The notes under the pieces were generated by a model that worked only from the letters and a program-made list of their open reading frames with translations, did no database searches and was not told the DNA's origin. The translations under genes and the position numbers were made by a program. DNA of 64,000 nucleotides from JABDGC01 sp964449835. GTDB lineage: Bacteria > Pseudomonadota > Gammaproteobacteria > DSM-16500. Shown here one piece after another: positions 1 to 8,365 of this stretch. The stretch covers positions 1 through 64,000 of the forward strand of contig CAYVBZ010000001.1 in assembly GCA_964449835.1 (NCBI GenBank). Direction: 5' to 3'. How positions within the stretch are numbered: the stretch's first letter is position 1; each line of letters begins with the position of its first letter.

Positions 1-2
1 TT

Positions 3-242
3 GGTAAGCCAGCAGCCTCTACACTCATGGTGCATCATTATTTACAGCGACATCCTACTACCGATAGTAAAAAGATTGTTGAGAATTGCCAACTTTCTTT
101 GCCTACTGCAATTAAATCAATTAATCATCTGACAAAGCTGGGTATAGTTTCAGAAATTACAGGCAAAGCACGTAATAAGATTTATGTTTACCAAAAATAC
201 CTTGATATTTTAAGCGAGGGCACGGCGCCAATCCAAGAGTGA
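3..242 (+). CDS. Fic family protein, C-terminal fragment (cut by window edge)
   Basis: An open frame enters from the left edge (first full codon at 3) and ends at TGA 240-242, giving the last 79 or so residues of a longer protein. The segment is a winged-helix tail: a helix-turn-helix stretch (LSLPTAIKSINHLTKLGIV) followed by EITGKARNKIYVYQKYLDIL and a final EGT. This matches the C-terminal DNA-binding-like domain found after the Fic core in SoFic-type AMP-transferases, which modify target proteins with AMP. The catalytic HxFx(D/E)GNGR core would lie upstream, outside the window, so activity cannot be judged. The ATG at 27 is internal and is not the real start. Family call fairly secure; the rest of the gene is unseen. 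Confidence 0.7.
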   Translation, partial: GKPAASTLMVHHYLQRHPTTDSKKIVENCQLSLPTAIKSINHLTKLGIVSEITGKARNKIYVYQKYLDILSEGTAPIQE

Positions 243-300
243 TAATGGATGGCATTTTCCAAAGATGCTCAATTTTACGCGTAAAATAAGGTAAAATTTT

Positions 301-325
301 CTTGTTATTCGTTGTTAATAACAAG
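301..325 (-). terminator. Inverted repeat, possible weak terminator
   Basis: Perfect 9-bp arms (301-309 and 317-325) with a 7-nt loop lie between two converging genes. Read on the minus strand the hairpin is followed by AAAATTTTA, so it could end transcription of the gene at 392-1069. The stem is AT-rich and the U-run short, so this is tentative. Confidence 0.3.
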
Positions 326-391
326 TAGGGGTGCAAGATGACAAGATATCGGATGAAACGGACTCTTAAAGCCCGCGGCTCCGGTTGTTGT

Positions 392-1069
392 TCACATCTT
401 AAGGTTATTATCAATCCCCTCTGCAACTTTCCCCCCTCTGACGTCCCAGATGCCGAAGGCAGCAGCGCCAATGCCAAGAGTTAGTATAGTGGCTATTACT
501 TTTATAACAGTCATTGCAAGAGAATCATTTCGTTCTTCAATCACAGGACGTACATTATCGAATTGCTTTTGGAAGTCAGTCAGTACTTCGCGCTGTTTTT
601 TAACATAGTCATTTATTTCATCCGGAGTCATATCTTCCTTTTTCTTTTTCTGTTCTGGCATCTCATTTAAAATATCAATCAGGCTCTGAACGCCATTAAA
701 TTTTGATACCCACAAATCCTGGCGATGAGTCCACCCTAGCTTCTTGCCTTGTTTGCTAAGATAAGTAGCACAAATATCATTAAGAAGTTCTAGTTTGTTA
801 AGATTTAAATCAAATTCGAGGCTAGTTTGATGGTCTTTTATTTCTGATTTAATTTTTTCTTTAATAATGTCTTTGGCTTTCTTAATCAAAGCCATTTTTT
901 CATCCGAAGTCTTTTCTTTATTCTCTAGGAGACGCTCGAGCTGTAGGTCAATAAAATTATAAACTAATTCTTCATCACCGTATTTAAGATACAACCTATA
1001 CGATTTACCTCTTTTTTGCTCATCGAATTCTGCTATGTCGCAGGCCTCCGCAAATGTCATCTCCTTCAT
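392..1069 (-). CDS. Hypothetical protein with C-terminal membrane segment
   Basis: A 225-residue protein of no family I recognise. The first 180 or so residues are highly charged and mostly helical, with Lys/Glu-rich stretches (for example KKKKEDMTPDEI near residue 140) likely to form coiled coil. One hydrophobic segment (VIKVIATILTLGIGAAAFGIW, about residues 187-207) sits near the C-terminus, leaving a short tail. ATG at 1067-1069 has a GGGGAG-type ribosome site just upstream; a second ATG three codons later is also possible. It stands alone, converging on the Fic gene. A charged body with a tail anchor is common among Dot/Icm effector candidates in Legionellales, but nothing here proves secretion. 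Confidence 0.6.
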   Translation of the reverse strand: MKEMTFAEACDIAEFDEQKRGKSYRLYLKYGDEELVYNFIDLQLERLLENKEKTSDEKMALIKKAKDIIKEKIKSEIKDHQTSLEFDLNLNKLELLNDICATYLSKQGKKLGWTHRQDLWVSKFNGVQSLIDILNEMPEQKKKKEDMTPDEINDYVKKQREVLTDFQKQFDNVRPVIEERNDSLAMTVIKVIATILTLGIGAAAFGIWDVRGGKVAEGIDNNLKM

Positions 1070-1297
1070 GGCAGGCTCCCCATTCTCTTTTGTGTCAATT
1101 CCTATTATAATTGCTTTTTTTTAGGCAAAACGTTTTCTTAACCTAAGGTTTTGTTTTAAATATTAAAATATATTTTTTCTCCTCTATATGGCCTTCTTTC
1201 GCATCGTCTGCCAACTAGCCGCCGACACTTACTGGAAGGGTTACCTAGGCCACGAAGTTAAGTAAAAAGAGCTGTATCTTGTACGATGAAATCCTTT

Positions 1298-2800
1298 TCA
1301 GCTCATTTTGATTATATCAGTCATAGTCCTGGCATAAGCTAAAGCGTATTCTAAAAGACCTTTGGTTTCCGCATGGATTTTATATAATAACTGGCCTCTC
1401 TCAATAGTCGTATCTAATTTCGCAAAAAATTCTATGCCAGCGGCCGAATCTTGGGGGGCCCCTGCAAGTTTTGCAATCATTGCCAAGCTTCGATTATCTA
1501 TCCAGGTCACTTTTCCCTTTTGTGTTGAAAGGACCTCGTGGGTAAAAAGGGCCGTGGGCGGTGTTTTAAATCCGCCTTGCGCTTCGCAAATGGCGATAAA
1601 TTTCTTTAAGGCTGTGCCATTTTCTAGAATTTCTCTTGCGATAGGCAGGCCTTTACCTAAGGGAACTTTTTTAGAGAATTCCAATAGCGCTCCTGCAATC
1701 ATGAGTGACTTTTCTTTTAAATCTTGGGGAGCCTGTTTATCATTCGACAAAACGAGCAGGATATCCTTTGCTTCTAAAGCAGGCCCTATTCCGCGGCCTA
1801 TAGGCTGATCGCCCGTCGTTTTCAAAACACTGACATTTAACCCAAGAGCGGCGCCAACTAAAACAAAGTATTCTTTTAATTTAAGAAAATTCTGATCGGA
1901 GCGAATTTTAGCAGAAATCCCTACAGGAACTTCAATAAGCACATGTGTTGCACCAACAGCTACTTTCTTGGAAAGAACAGAAGCAATCATTTGTCCCTCA
2001 GGATCCAGATTTAATGATCTTTCAACTCGAATAATAATGTCATCCGCTGGACTTAATTTAAGTGCACCTCCCCAGGCCAGACACCCACCCTCCTTTTCAA
2101 CAACCTGGCGTATCTTTGTCTCTGTTAAATCAACTGAAGTAATCGTTTCGACAGTATCCGCTGTGCCCGCGGGGGAAGTAATAGACCGAGAAGAAGTCTT
2201 AGGGATAATGAGGCCAGCCGCCGCAACTATTGCAACAACAATGGGAGAGGTCCTGTTTCCTGGCAAACCGCCGACGCCGTGCTTGTCCATCACGATTGGA
2301 TAATTCCAATGCAGTTTCTCGCCAACATGGACCATTGCTTGAGTCAAACTGATAATTTCATCCAAATTTAAATTGTTTCTGGCGCAAGCGGTAATAAAAC
2401 TAGCAATATGAATATTAGAATATTTGCCTAAGACTATATCACGAACAATTTCCTGAAACCCAGGTAGCTTAAGCTCTTTACCAAAAATTTTCGCTCTAAC
2501 CTCTTTTAAGGAAGTCACAGGGTCAACGTGCGCTAAACTAATAAAATCTCCTTCACTCACTTGTAAACGCTGCCAAGCGCTTTCAGAGAGACTGGCTTCA
2601 CTGGAAGCTATAATATCAGAACAAATAACATCTACTGTTGCAATAATAGATAAATTATTAACAGTCACTAATACACGCGTATTGGATTCAAAACCTTGCG
2701 ACTTTCTTAAAAAACAATCAACATGCAAATAGATAATAAATTCATATTTGGTATCTATCCCTAATCTCACCAACCGGAGTTTATTTATATTTTCCGTCAA
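1298..2800 (-). CDS. Thymidine phosphorylase, long AMP-phosphorylase-like type
   Basis: A 500-residue nucleoside phosphorylase that should split thymidine (or a nucleotide, as AMP phosphorylases do) with phosphate in the cytoplasm. The long form carries an extra N-terminal beta domain of about 85 residues before the catalytic core. Family motifs are intact: DKHGVGGLPGNRTSP (about 172-186), then PKTSSRSITSPAGTADT, the phosphate and sugar binding region. It begins with TTG at 2798-2800, supported by an AAGGATG ribosome site, 11 nt after the stop of the upstream MBL hydrolase, so the two form an operon. Archaeal relatives feed AMP into a RuBisCO pathway; bacterial members are usually named putative thymidine phosphorylase 2. 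The family is certain, the substrate is not. Confidence 0.9.
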   Translation of the reverse strand: MTENINKLRLVRLGIDTKYEFIIYLHVDCFLRKSQGFESNTRVLVTVNNLSIIATVDVICSDIIASSEASLSESAWQRLQVSEGDFISLAHVDPVTSLKEVRAKIFGKELKLPGFQEIVRDIVLGKYSNIHIASFITACARNNLNLDEIISLTQAMVHVGEKLHWNYPIVMDKHGVGGLPGNRTSPIVVAIVAAAGLIIPKTSSRSITSPAGTADTVETITSVDLTETKIRQVVEKEGGCLAWGGALKLSPADDIIIRVERSLNLDPEGQMIASVLSKKVAVGATHVLIEVPVGISAKIRSDQNFLKLKEYFVLVGAALGLNVSVLKTTGDQPIGRGIGPALEAKDILLVLSNDKQAPQDLKEKSLMIAGALLEFSKKVPLGKGLPIAREILENGTALKKFIAICEAQGGFKTPPTALFTHEVLSTQKGKVTWIDNRSLAMIAKLAGAPQDSAAGIEFFAKLDTTIERGQLLYKIHAETKGLLEYALAYARTMTDIIKMS

Positions 2801-2811
2801 GACAACATCCT

Positions 2812-4176
2812 TTATAGTTTTTCAACTTGTAGATATTGAGGAACATTACATTCCCAGCCTAAGGCTTCCTCAATTTTAATTTTTAATGATTTTGTGCTTT
2901 CAGGGTCTCCATGTGTCAAAAATATTTTTCGCGGAGGATGTTTAAAGTTTCTCAGCCAAGTTATCATCTCTTGATAGTCCACATGGGCTGACAGGTTATT
3001 TATTTGTATCACTTCTGCCTTGACTGGCACCATTTCACCAAAGATTTTTATAGCGTTTTCTTTTCGGAGCAAACGATCGCCGCGAGTACCGCCTGATTGA
3101 AAACCTGTTAGTAAAATAGTATTTCGATGATTGGGCAAAAATGTTTTTAAGTGGTGTAAAACACGCCCTCCATCAAGCATGCCACTCGCTGATATAATAA
3201 TGACAGGAACATGAGACTGGTCTATCGATTTTGATTCTTCTGCAGTATTGATATATTTTGCAATTTTACAAATTTGGCTGCTTAAATCTTTCGAGAATCT
3301 GTGTTCCCCTGAATAGTGAATTAATAAATCGCTCACATCCTGCGCCATCGGACTATCTAAAAACACAGGCACATCAGGAATGCGGCCTTGTTTTTTGAGC
3401 ATATAAATATAATAAAGCATATCCTGCGTCCTGCCGACAGCAAAGGCAGGAATGATAACAGACCCCCCTCGCGCTATTGTTTTTTGAATGGCCTCGGCGA
3501 TTTGGTCCAAGGGTTCAGTTTTTTCATGCAATCGATCGCCATAGGTAGACTCAATAATCAGATAATCAGCCACTGTTATCTGTGCGGGAGGCTTCATTAA
3601 TGGATCATGCGGCCGTCCTAGATCGCCTGTAAAGATGAAAATTTTACCCTGTGCCTCTAATTGTATTATTGATGACCCGATAATATGTCCAGCAGGCAAA
3701 AATTCGAAATGGATAGCATCGAAAAGCTTAAATTTTTTATTGTAATCTAATGCTATAAAATGAGCTAAGGCACGCAGGCCCTCATTTTTGGTATAAAGGG
3801 GTAAAGCAGGCTTATGTTTAGAATAGCCGTATCTATTAGCTCGTTTAGCGTCCTCTTCTTGTATATGCCCACTATCCGGCAGAAGAATAGAACAAAGATC
3901 TTTTGTCCCATGCGTACAATAAACATTTCCTTTAAAACCATTTTTAATTAAGAGCGGCAAATATCCAGAGTGGTCGATATGGGCATGCGTTAAAAGCACT
4001 GCATCTATTGTCTCAGGATTAACTGGAAACTTGACCCAATTACGCAAACGAAGCTCTTTGTAGCCTTGAAATAACCCACAATCAATCAAAATATTTTTGG
4101 AGTTTACCGTAATCAGAAATTTTGAGCCCGTGACGGTATTGGTGCCTCCGAGAAAAGTTAGTTGTATAGGCATCAT
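2812..4176 (-). CDS. MBL-fold beta-CASP hydrolase (RNA-processing exonuclease family)
   Basis: A 454-residue metallo-beta-lactamase-fold protein with an inserted beta-CASP domain and a C-terminal RNA-specificity (RMMBL) segment. The metal-binding motif THAHIDHSG is at about residues 61-69, with further ligand regions at AGHIIGSS and FTGDLGR. Late motifs are the beta-CASP SASGMLDGGR, then NNLSAHVD and FLTHGDP. Such enzymes cut or trim RNA (CPSF73/YSH1-like), although many bacterial members are uncharacterised. It is the first gene of a unit with the thymidine phosphorylase 11 nt downstream, a pairing that recurs in Proteobacteria and suggests a nucleotide-salvage context. It starts ATG-ATG with a weak ribosome site. 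Confidence 0.9.
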   Translation of the reverse strand: MMPIQLTFLGGTNTVTGSKFLITVNSKNILIDCGLFQGYKELRLRNWVKFPVNPETIDAVLLTHAHIDHSGYLPLLIKNGFKGNVYCTHGTKDLCSILLPDSGHIQEEDAKRANRYGYSKHKPALPLYTKNEGLRALAHFIALDYNKKFKLFDAIHFEFLPAGHIIGSSIIQLEAQGKIFIFTGDLGRPHDPLMKPPAQITVADYLIIESTYGDRLHEKTEPLDQIAEAIQKTIARGGSVIIPAFAVGRTQDMLYYIYMLKKQGRIPDVPVFLDSPMAQDVSDLLIHYSGEHRFSKDLSSQICKIAKYINTAEESKSIDQSHVPVIIISASGMLDGGRVLHHLKTFLPNHRNTILLTGFQSGGTRGDRLLRKENAIKIFGEMVPVKAEVIQINNLSAHVDYQEMITWLRNFKHPPRKIFLTHGDPESTKSLKIKIEEALGWECNVPQYLQVEKL

Positions 4177-4469
4177 TTACGAGAGAAACTCCATGTATAA
4201 TAAACTTCTTAGTAAATTCAAATTATATTTCCTTTATTTTATCAAAGTTCTGCCCCTCATATAAAGAATATTAATTAACCAGAATTAAGGTTATTGTATG
4301 CGGAGTGCGTCACTATCTGGATAATATTCAATATCTTGTTTTAAATTAACTTGATGCAGCAAATTAGGGTTTGAGGCCTTAGGCGTGATAAAATATAAGT
4401 ATACAAATATACTCAGTTCTGCCATAAAAAATCGAGAATAGTCAGAATATAACAACGAGGGAGATGAGC

Positions 4470-6212
4470 ATGTCACAGGGCGGCCAGCGAATTCTAATTA
4501 TTGATAGCAAACTTGAGTCCCAGCATGCCTTGGCTAGCATCTTGACCAATACCTCGCCCCTTTTTAAAATCGATCTCTGCTCACAAGAAGAATTTACCCA
4601 GAAAATATCAGAAGCCTCAAAGAATTCACAACCCTACGCGCTTATATTTTTAAATTTAGCTCGGCTTCAAGACCTTGACGTCATAGACATGATTAAAAAT
4701 ATTGGGTCTCTCGACCCAAATTTGCAACTTGTCATTTGCACGCCGCACCTCGACGACTCTTGGGAAGAAACTGTAATCAACCTTGAAAAAAAAGACAACT
4801 TAGTCATTTTAAAAAAACCCTTTGATCCTATTTCTGTTAAACAACTAGCGTTTGTTTTAGTCAAAAAATGGCAATTAAATAAAGAATCATGCCGTTACAG
4901 ACAAGAGTTCAACAAGCTGAATAAAATAATTTTAAAAGAACAGATAAACCATGAAATCACAAAATCCAAAAATAACAATTTTATATTTGGCCTTTTTGAT
5001 CTACATTTCAAAATTTTAAATTTAAATCAAAGTAACTTCAGCGAAGAGGCTGCCGCTCTATTACATGAAAACATTTGCGATCGAATTCAATCAATGGCCC
5101 TTGATATCGCTAAAGCAATAAAGACCGATAATAATAAATTATCTTTTCTAATTTCTTCCTGCAAAAGTCTAGATGTCCTTAAATCCCTTGCTGAAAAAAT
5201 AATAACAAATCTCAAAAACCCTTTTATGATTATGGGACAAGAAATCTCAATTCTCCCTTATATCGGCATTAGCGTTTTTCCTAAAGATGGAGATACAGCC
5301 GATGAACTAATAAAAAATGCGGACCCTGCGCTGCATGACGAAAATGAATTGGCGAAAAGAAATCTGAGCTTTTATAAATCAAACTCCGACAAGAACAATC
5401 TTGAATCGCTTCAAATGGAAGCGGACTTGCATAATGCCTTGGCGAAGAAAGAATTATTCATCTCCTACCAACCTCAGTACAACACGGCAAGTGAAAAATA
5501 CACCGGCGTTGAAGCCTTAATCCGCTGGAAACACCCTAAAAAGGGAATTCTTCTTCCTATTCATTTTATTCCTTTAGCAGAAGAAACTGGCCTGATTGTT
5601 CCTATTGGAGAATGGATGCTCAAGGAAATTTGCGCCCAAAATAAAGCGTGGCAGGACCTTGGTTTGCCGCTGATTCGAATCTCGGTAAACATCAGCGAAT
5701 ATCAATTCAAACAACATGACTTCCTTGCTATTGTAAATAACATTTTAAACCAAACTCGCTTAGATCCTGAATATCTTGAACTTGAAATAACTGAAAGCAT
5801 TCTTATCAACCGCCAAGAATCAGCTAATCTTATTTCTCAACTCCATGCAGCAGGCATCCGTCTTACCTTAGATGATTTTAATGCTTCCACTATCAACGAA
5901 AACCATATTCGATCTATCCCGCTCGATCGCTTAAAAATCAGCCGCTCTATCGTCCAAAACATCGGTGTCAAATTAAGTGATGAAGAAACCATACAGACCA
6001 TTGCAAGGGTGGCAAAAAATTTGAATCTTGAGCTCATCGCAGAAGGCGTAGAAACCCAAAAACAGCTTGAATTTCTACAGACCGTACACTGCACCAACAT
6101 ACAAGGATTCTATTTCAACAAGCCCCTCTCTGCCCATCAGATAGAAAATCTTCTGCGAAACCCCGCCAAGATAGAGCTAAACGCTTCTAGTTTCTCCTTA
6201 AAACTAACCTAA
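4470..6212 (+). CDS. Degenerate REC-GGDEF plus EAL domain protein
   Basis: A 580-residue cytoplasmic protein of the c-di-GMP signalling class. Residues 1-130 have a receiver fold (ILIID start, KKPFD at the switch lysine), but the phospho-acceptor position reads FLNLA, lacking the aspartate. A GGDEF remnant follows (ISVFPKDGDTADELIKNAD) without the GGDEF signature. The C-terminal EAL domain has EALIRW (E about 348), the NIS asparagine, ELEITES, LDDF (about 468-469) and EGVET. Loop 6 reads DDFNAS rather than DDFGTG, and the usual KID motif reads KIS (about 489-491). Phosphodiesterase activity may therefore be weak or lost, leaving c-di-GMP binding. ATG 4470 is preferred because GAGGGAG is well spaced; ATG 4464 lies too close. 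The gene converges with the permease, 1 nt apart. Confidence 0.88.
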   Translation: MSQGGQRILIIDSKLESQHALASILTNTSPLFKIDLCSQEEFTQKISEASKNSQPYALIFLNLARLQDLDVIDMIKNIGSLDPNLQLVICTPHLDDSWEETVINLEKKDNLVILKKPFDPISVKQLAFVLVKKWQLNKESCRYRQEFNKLNKIILKEQINHEITKSKNNNFIFGLFDLHFKILNLNQSNFSEEAAALLHENICDRIQSMALDIAKAIKTDNNKLSFLISSCKSLDVLKSLAEKIITNLKNPFMIMGQEISILPYIGISVFPKDGDTADELIKNADPALHDENELAKRNLSFYKSNSDKNNLESLQMEADLHNALAKKELFISYQPQYNTASEKYTGVEALIRWKHPKKGILLPIHFIPLAEETGLIVPIGEWMLKEICAQNKAWQDLGLPLIRISVNISEYQFKQHDFLAIVNNILNQTRLDPEYLELEITESILINRQESANLISQLHAAGIRLTLDDFNASTINENHIRSIPLDRLKISRSIVQNIGVKLSDEETIQTIARVAKNLNLELIAEGVETQKQLEFLQTVHCTNIQGFYFNKPLSAHQIENLLRNPAKIELNASSFSLKLT

Positions 6213-6213
6213 C

Positions 6214-7770
6214 TTATGCCAGCTTAGCCACACAGTTTTTTGTGTACCTGGACTCTTTTCTGGAAACCAAAGCCAGCATAAAAATCAAAAAACTAAAAAG
6301 CATTAATAAAAATAAATCCCAGTATATTGGAATAAGTTTGTTTCCACCGTAATTGCCATAGTAGGAAAAAAGAGTGAGACCTGCGAGGTAAACAAAAAAC
6401 CATAAGGCATTTTTGACGTCCAGACGGCTTTTTGTATTTTTGATCAGGCTATAGAATGAAAAAAAAGTGAGTCCAATGAAAGTCAGGGTCAGCAATTTAA
6501 ATATAGATTTAGAACCTGACCAATACACACCGGCGGTGCAAATGTAAAAACCGATAAAGGCAACCAGGTTAGCGCCATACACGCGATAAGGACGAGGATA
6601 AGCCGGTAATTGTTTCCGTAAACAGATTAAACAAATCGGGCCCAAGGCGTAGCTCACCATCATGATGGCCACTAAAAAAGACGCCATGGCTTCCCAGTTC
6701 TTCAATAAATTAAACATGATCAGGGCCAAGATAAAATTAATCGTCAAACTGAGCCAAGGTGACTGATATCGATTAGTTCGCGCCAAAGCTTGGGGAACAT
6801 CCCGCATTTGGCCCATCGAGGCCAAAAGTCTTGCCGCTGTTGTTGAATGGACTAAACCAGTGGAATAAGGAGAAATGAAGGCATCGCTATAGAGTAAAAG
6901 ACTGAGCCACATTAATCCGGCAAGCTCAGCCAAGGCAGCAAAAGGCCCGGCATCTCCAGTAAACGATAAATGGGCCCAACCATTCAAAAGGTCCTGGCTG
7001 CGGATGCTGACAATAAAAGACCATTGCAGGCCAGTATAGAGTAAGGCCGTACACAACAAGGAAGAGATCAAGACCAAGGGAACATATTTTCCTGGTTTTT
7101 TTATTTCAGACATCATGATGACCACTTGCCGAAAGCCTAATAAGGAAAAAAGCACCCCGCCACTCGACATAGCAGTCATCACGCCTTGCCAGCCATAAGG
7201 CATAAAGCCGCCGTATTGGGAAAAATTTTCCCGATGATAACTAAAGCTTAATAGTGCGAAGATGGTGATACTGGGAATAAGCAGCTTCCAGATTGTAAAA
7301 CCGCTATTAATATTCGAAAACAAAGCTAAACCGAAATAATTCAGGCAGACAAAACTGAAGAGTAAAACAAAGGCTAAAATAGAACCGGAAAAAGAGGCCG
7401 TATAGTGCAAGCCCTCATGACTCACTAAAGAAGGAAAATAATTGGAGGCATATTGAACCAAGCCCTGCGTTTCAATGACAGGGATGGTCGCGAGCGAAAG
7501 CCAGGCGAGGCCGCTCATTACAATGCTGGTTAACCGGCCATGGGTATATAAAGGCAAGGAAGCCAGATTATCGGGCTGAGGAAACATGGTTGCTACTTCG
7601 GCATAGGACAAGGCCACAAACAGCAATAAAAAAGCGGCCAAGGGCCAGGCAATAATAGCGGCGGGACCGGCAAAATGTGCGGAATATAAAGAACCAAACA
7701 GCCAGCCTGAGCCAATCATGGAGGTAAAAGCAATCCACAAAAGTCCCAAGGGAGTCAGCTTTTTTTTCAT
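6214..7770 (-). CDS. APC family amino acid permease
   Basis: A 518-residue inner-membrane transporter with about 12-13 hydrophobic helices. The first helix carries the APC signature (IAFTSMIGSGWLFGS), with the unwound GSGW substrate-binding loop near residues 20-24, and YAEVATMFPQPDN follows in helix 2. It should import or exchange an amino acid; the exact substrate cannot be read. It is the second gene after the DUF2269 gene on the same strand (49 nt spacing), so the two may be cotranscribed. AAGGAT upstream supports the start. Its 3' end abuts the EAL gene tail to tail. Confidence 0.88.
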   Translation of the reverse strand: MKKKLTPLGLLWIAFTSMIGSGWLFGSLYSAHFAGPAAIIAWPLAAFLLLFVALSYAEVATMFPQPDNLASLPLYTHGRLTSIVMSGLAWLSLATIPVIETQGLVQYASNYFPSLVSHEGLHYTASFSGSILAFVLLFSFVCLNYFGLALFSNINSGFTIWKLLIPSITIFALLSFSYHRENFSQYGGFMPYGWQGVMTAMSSGGVLFSLLGFRQVVIMMSEIKKPGKYVPLVLISSLLCTALLYTGLQWSFIVSIRSQDLLNGWAHLSFTGDAGPFAALAELAGLMWLSLLLYSDAFISPYSTGLVHSTTAARLLASMGQMRDVPQALARTNRYQSPWLSLTINFILALIMFNLLKNWEAMASFLVAIMMVSYALGPICLICLRKQLPAYPRPYRVYGANLVAFIGFYICTAGVYWSGSKSIFKLLTLTFIGLTFFSFYSLIKNTKSRLDVKNALWFFVYLAGLTLFSYYGNYGGNKLIPIYWDLFLLMLFSFLIFMLALVSRKESRYTKNCVAKLA

Positions 7771-7819
7771 AAGATCATCCTTTCCTCATTTAAAACTATC
7801 TTCCATTAAACTCGATAAG

Positions 7820-8287
7820 CTAGGCGAAAGGCTTATTCGTCATCAAATAAAAAACGACCACTAAGCTAATAAATGCCGGCCAACCTAAGAAAAACCAGTA
7901 TTTAAAATAACGATAATATCGATCAGGAAGCTTGGTCTTGGACAGGTCCGCTTGAATTGCAAAATCGCGCATTTTGGTTTGCAAATAGACGACTGGAAAC
8001 CAACAAAATGCGGCTATGACATAACCCACAATGGAACCCCAGATCCAAAAGGAGGAAAATGAATAACCGGCCCAATAGACCAGCCCTAGCCCTGTCAGCA
8101 ACTGAATAACCGCTGAAGGGGCCGTGAAAATCCAGTCAGCAAAAACCACATAGCGTGTAATCGCAGCAATAATAGTGGTTTTCTTTGTATTATGACCATA
8201 GAACATCACACAGGCTGTTCCTAGACCTGTGCCAAACAGAATAGTCGAACTGAGGACATGAATAAATTTTAGCCATAAATAGGGCAT
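7820..8287 (-). CDS. DUF2269 family integral membrane protein
   Basis: A 155-residue protein with four predicted membrane helices. It starts MPYLWLKFIHVLSSTILFGTG and includes the phrase FADWIFTAPSAVIQLLTGLGL, as in DUF2269 proteins, which have no established function. The second helix pair ends in a basic cytoplasmic stretch (KTKLPDRYYRYFKYW). It starts 78 nt from the divergently read saccharopine-dehydrogenase-like gene and precedes the APC permease on the same strand. Membrane location is clear; the role is unknown. Confidence 0.8.
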   Translation of the reverse strand: MPYLWLKFIHVLSSTILFGTGLGTACVMFYGHNTKKTTIIAAITRYVVFADWIFTAPSAVIQLLTGLGLVYWAGYSFSSFWIWGSIVGYVIAAFCWFPVVYLQTKMRDFAIQADLSKTKLPDRYYRYFKYWFFLGWPAFISLVVVFYLMTNKPFA

Positions 8288-8365
8288 ACGCTAGACTCCC
8301 ATTACTGCATGATTTATAGTTTGATATACAATACCTGTAAAAGCTACCCATTGAATGGCGATATC

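Noticed and set aside
157..477. 106-codon minus-strand frame over the Fic end
   Set aside because: It overlaps the Fic tail and the better-supported gene at 392-1069, and has no family character.
338..484. 48-codon plus-strand frame behind AGGGG, starting MTRYRMKRTLKARG
   Set aside because: It runs antisense into the gene at 392-1069 and its composition is not protein-like beyond the first residues.
1188..1265. 25-codon frame reading MAFFRIVCQLAADTYWKGYL
   Set aside because: No ribosome site close enough to trust and no known family; could be a gene scrap but is unsupported.
1362..1808. 148-codon plus-strand frame
   Set aside because: Shadow of the thymidine phosphorylase gene on the other strand.
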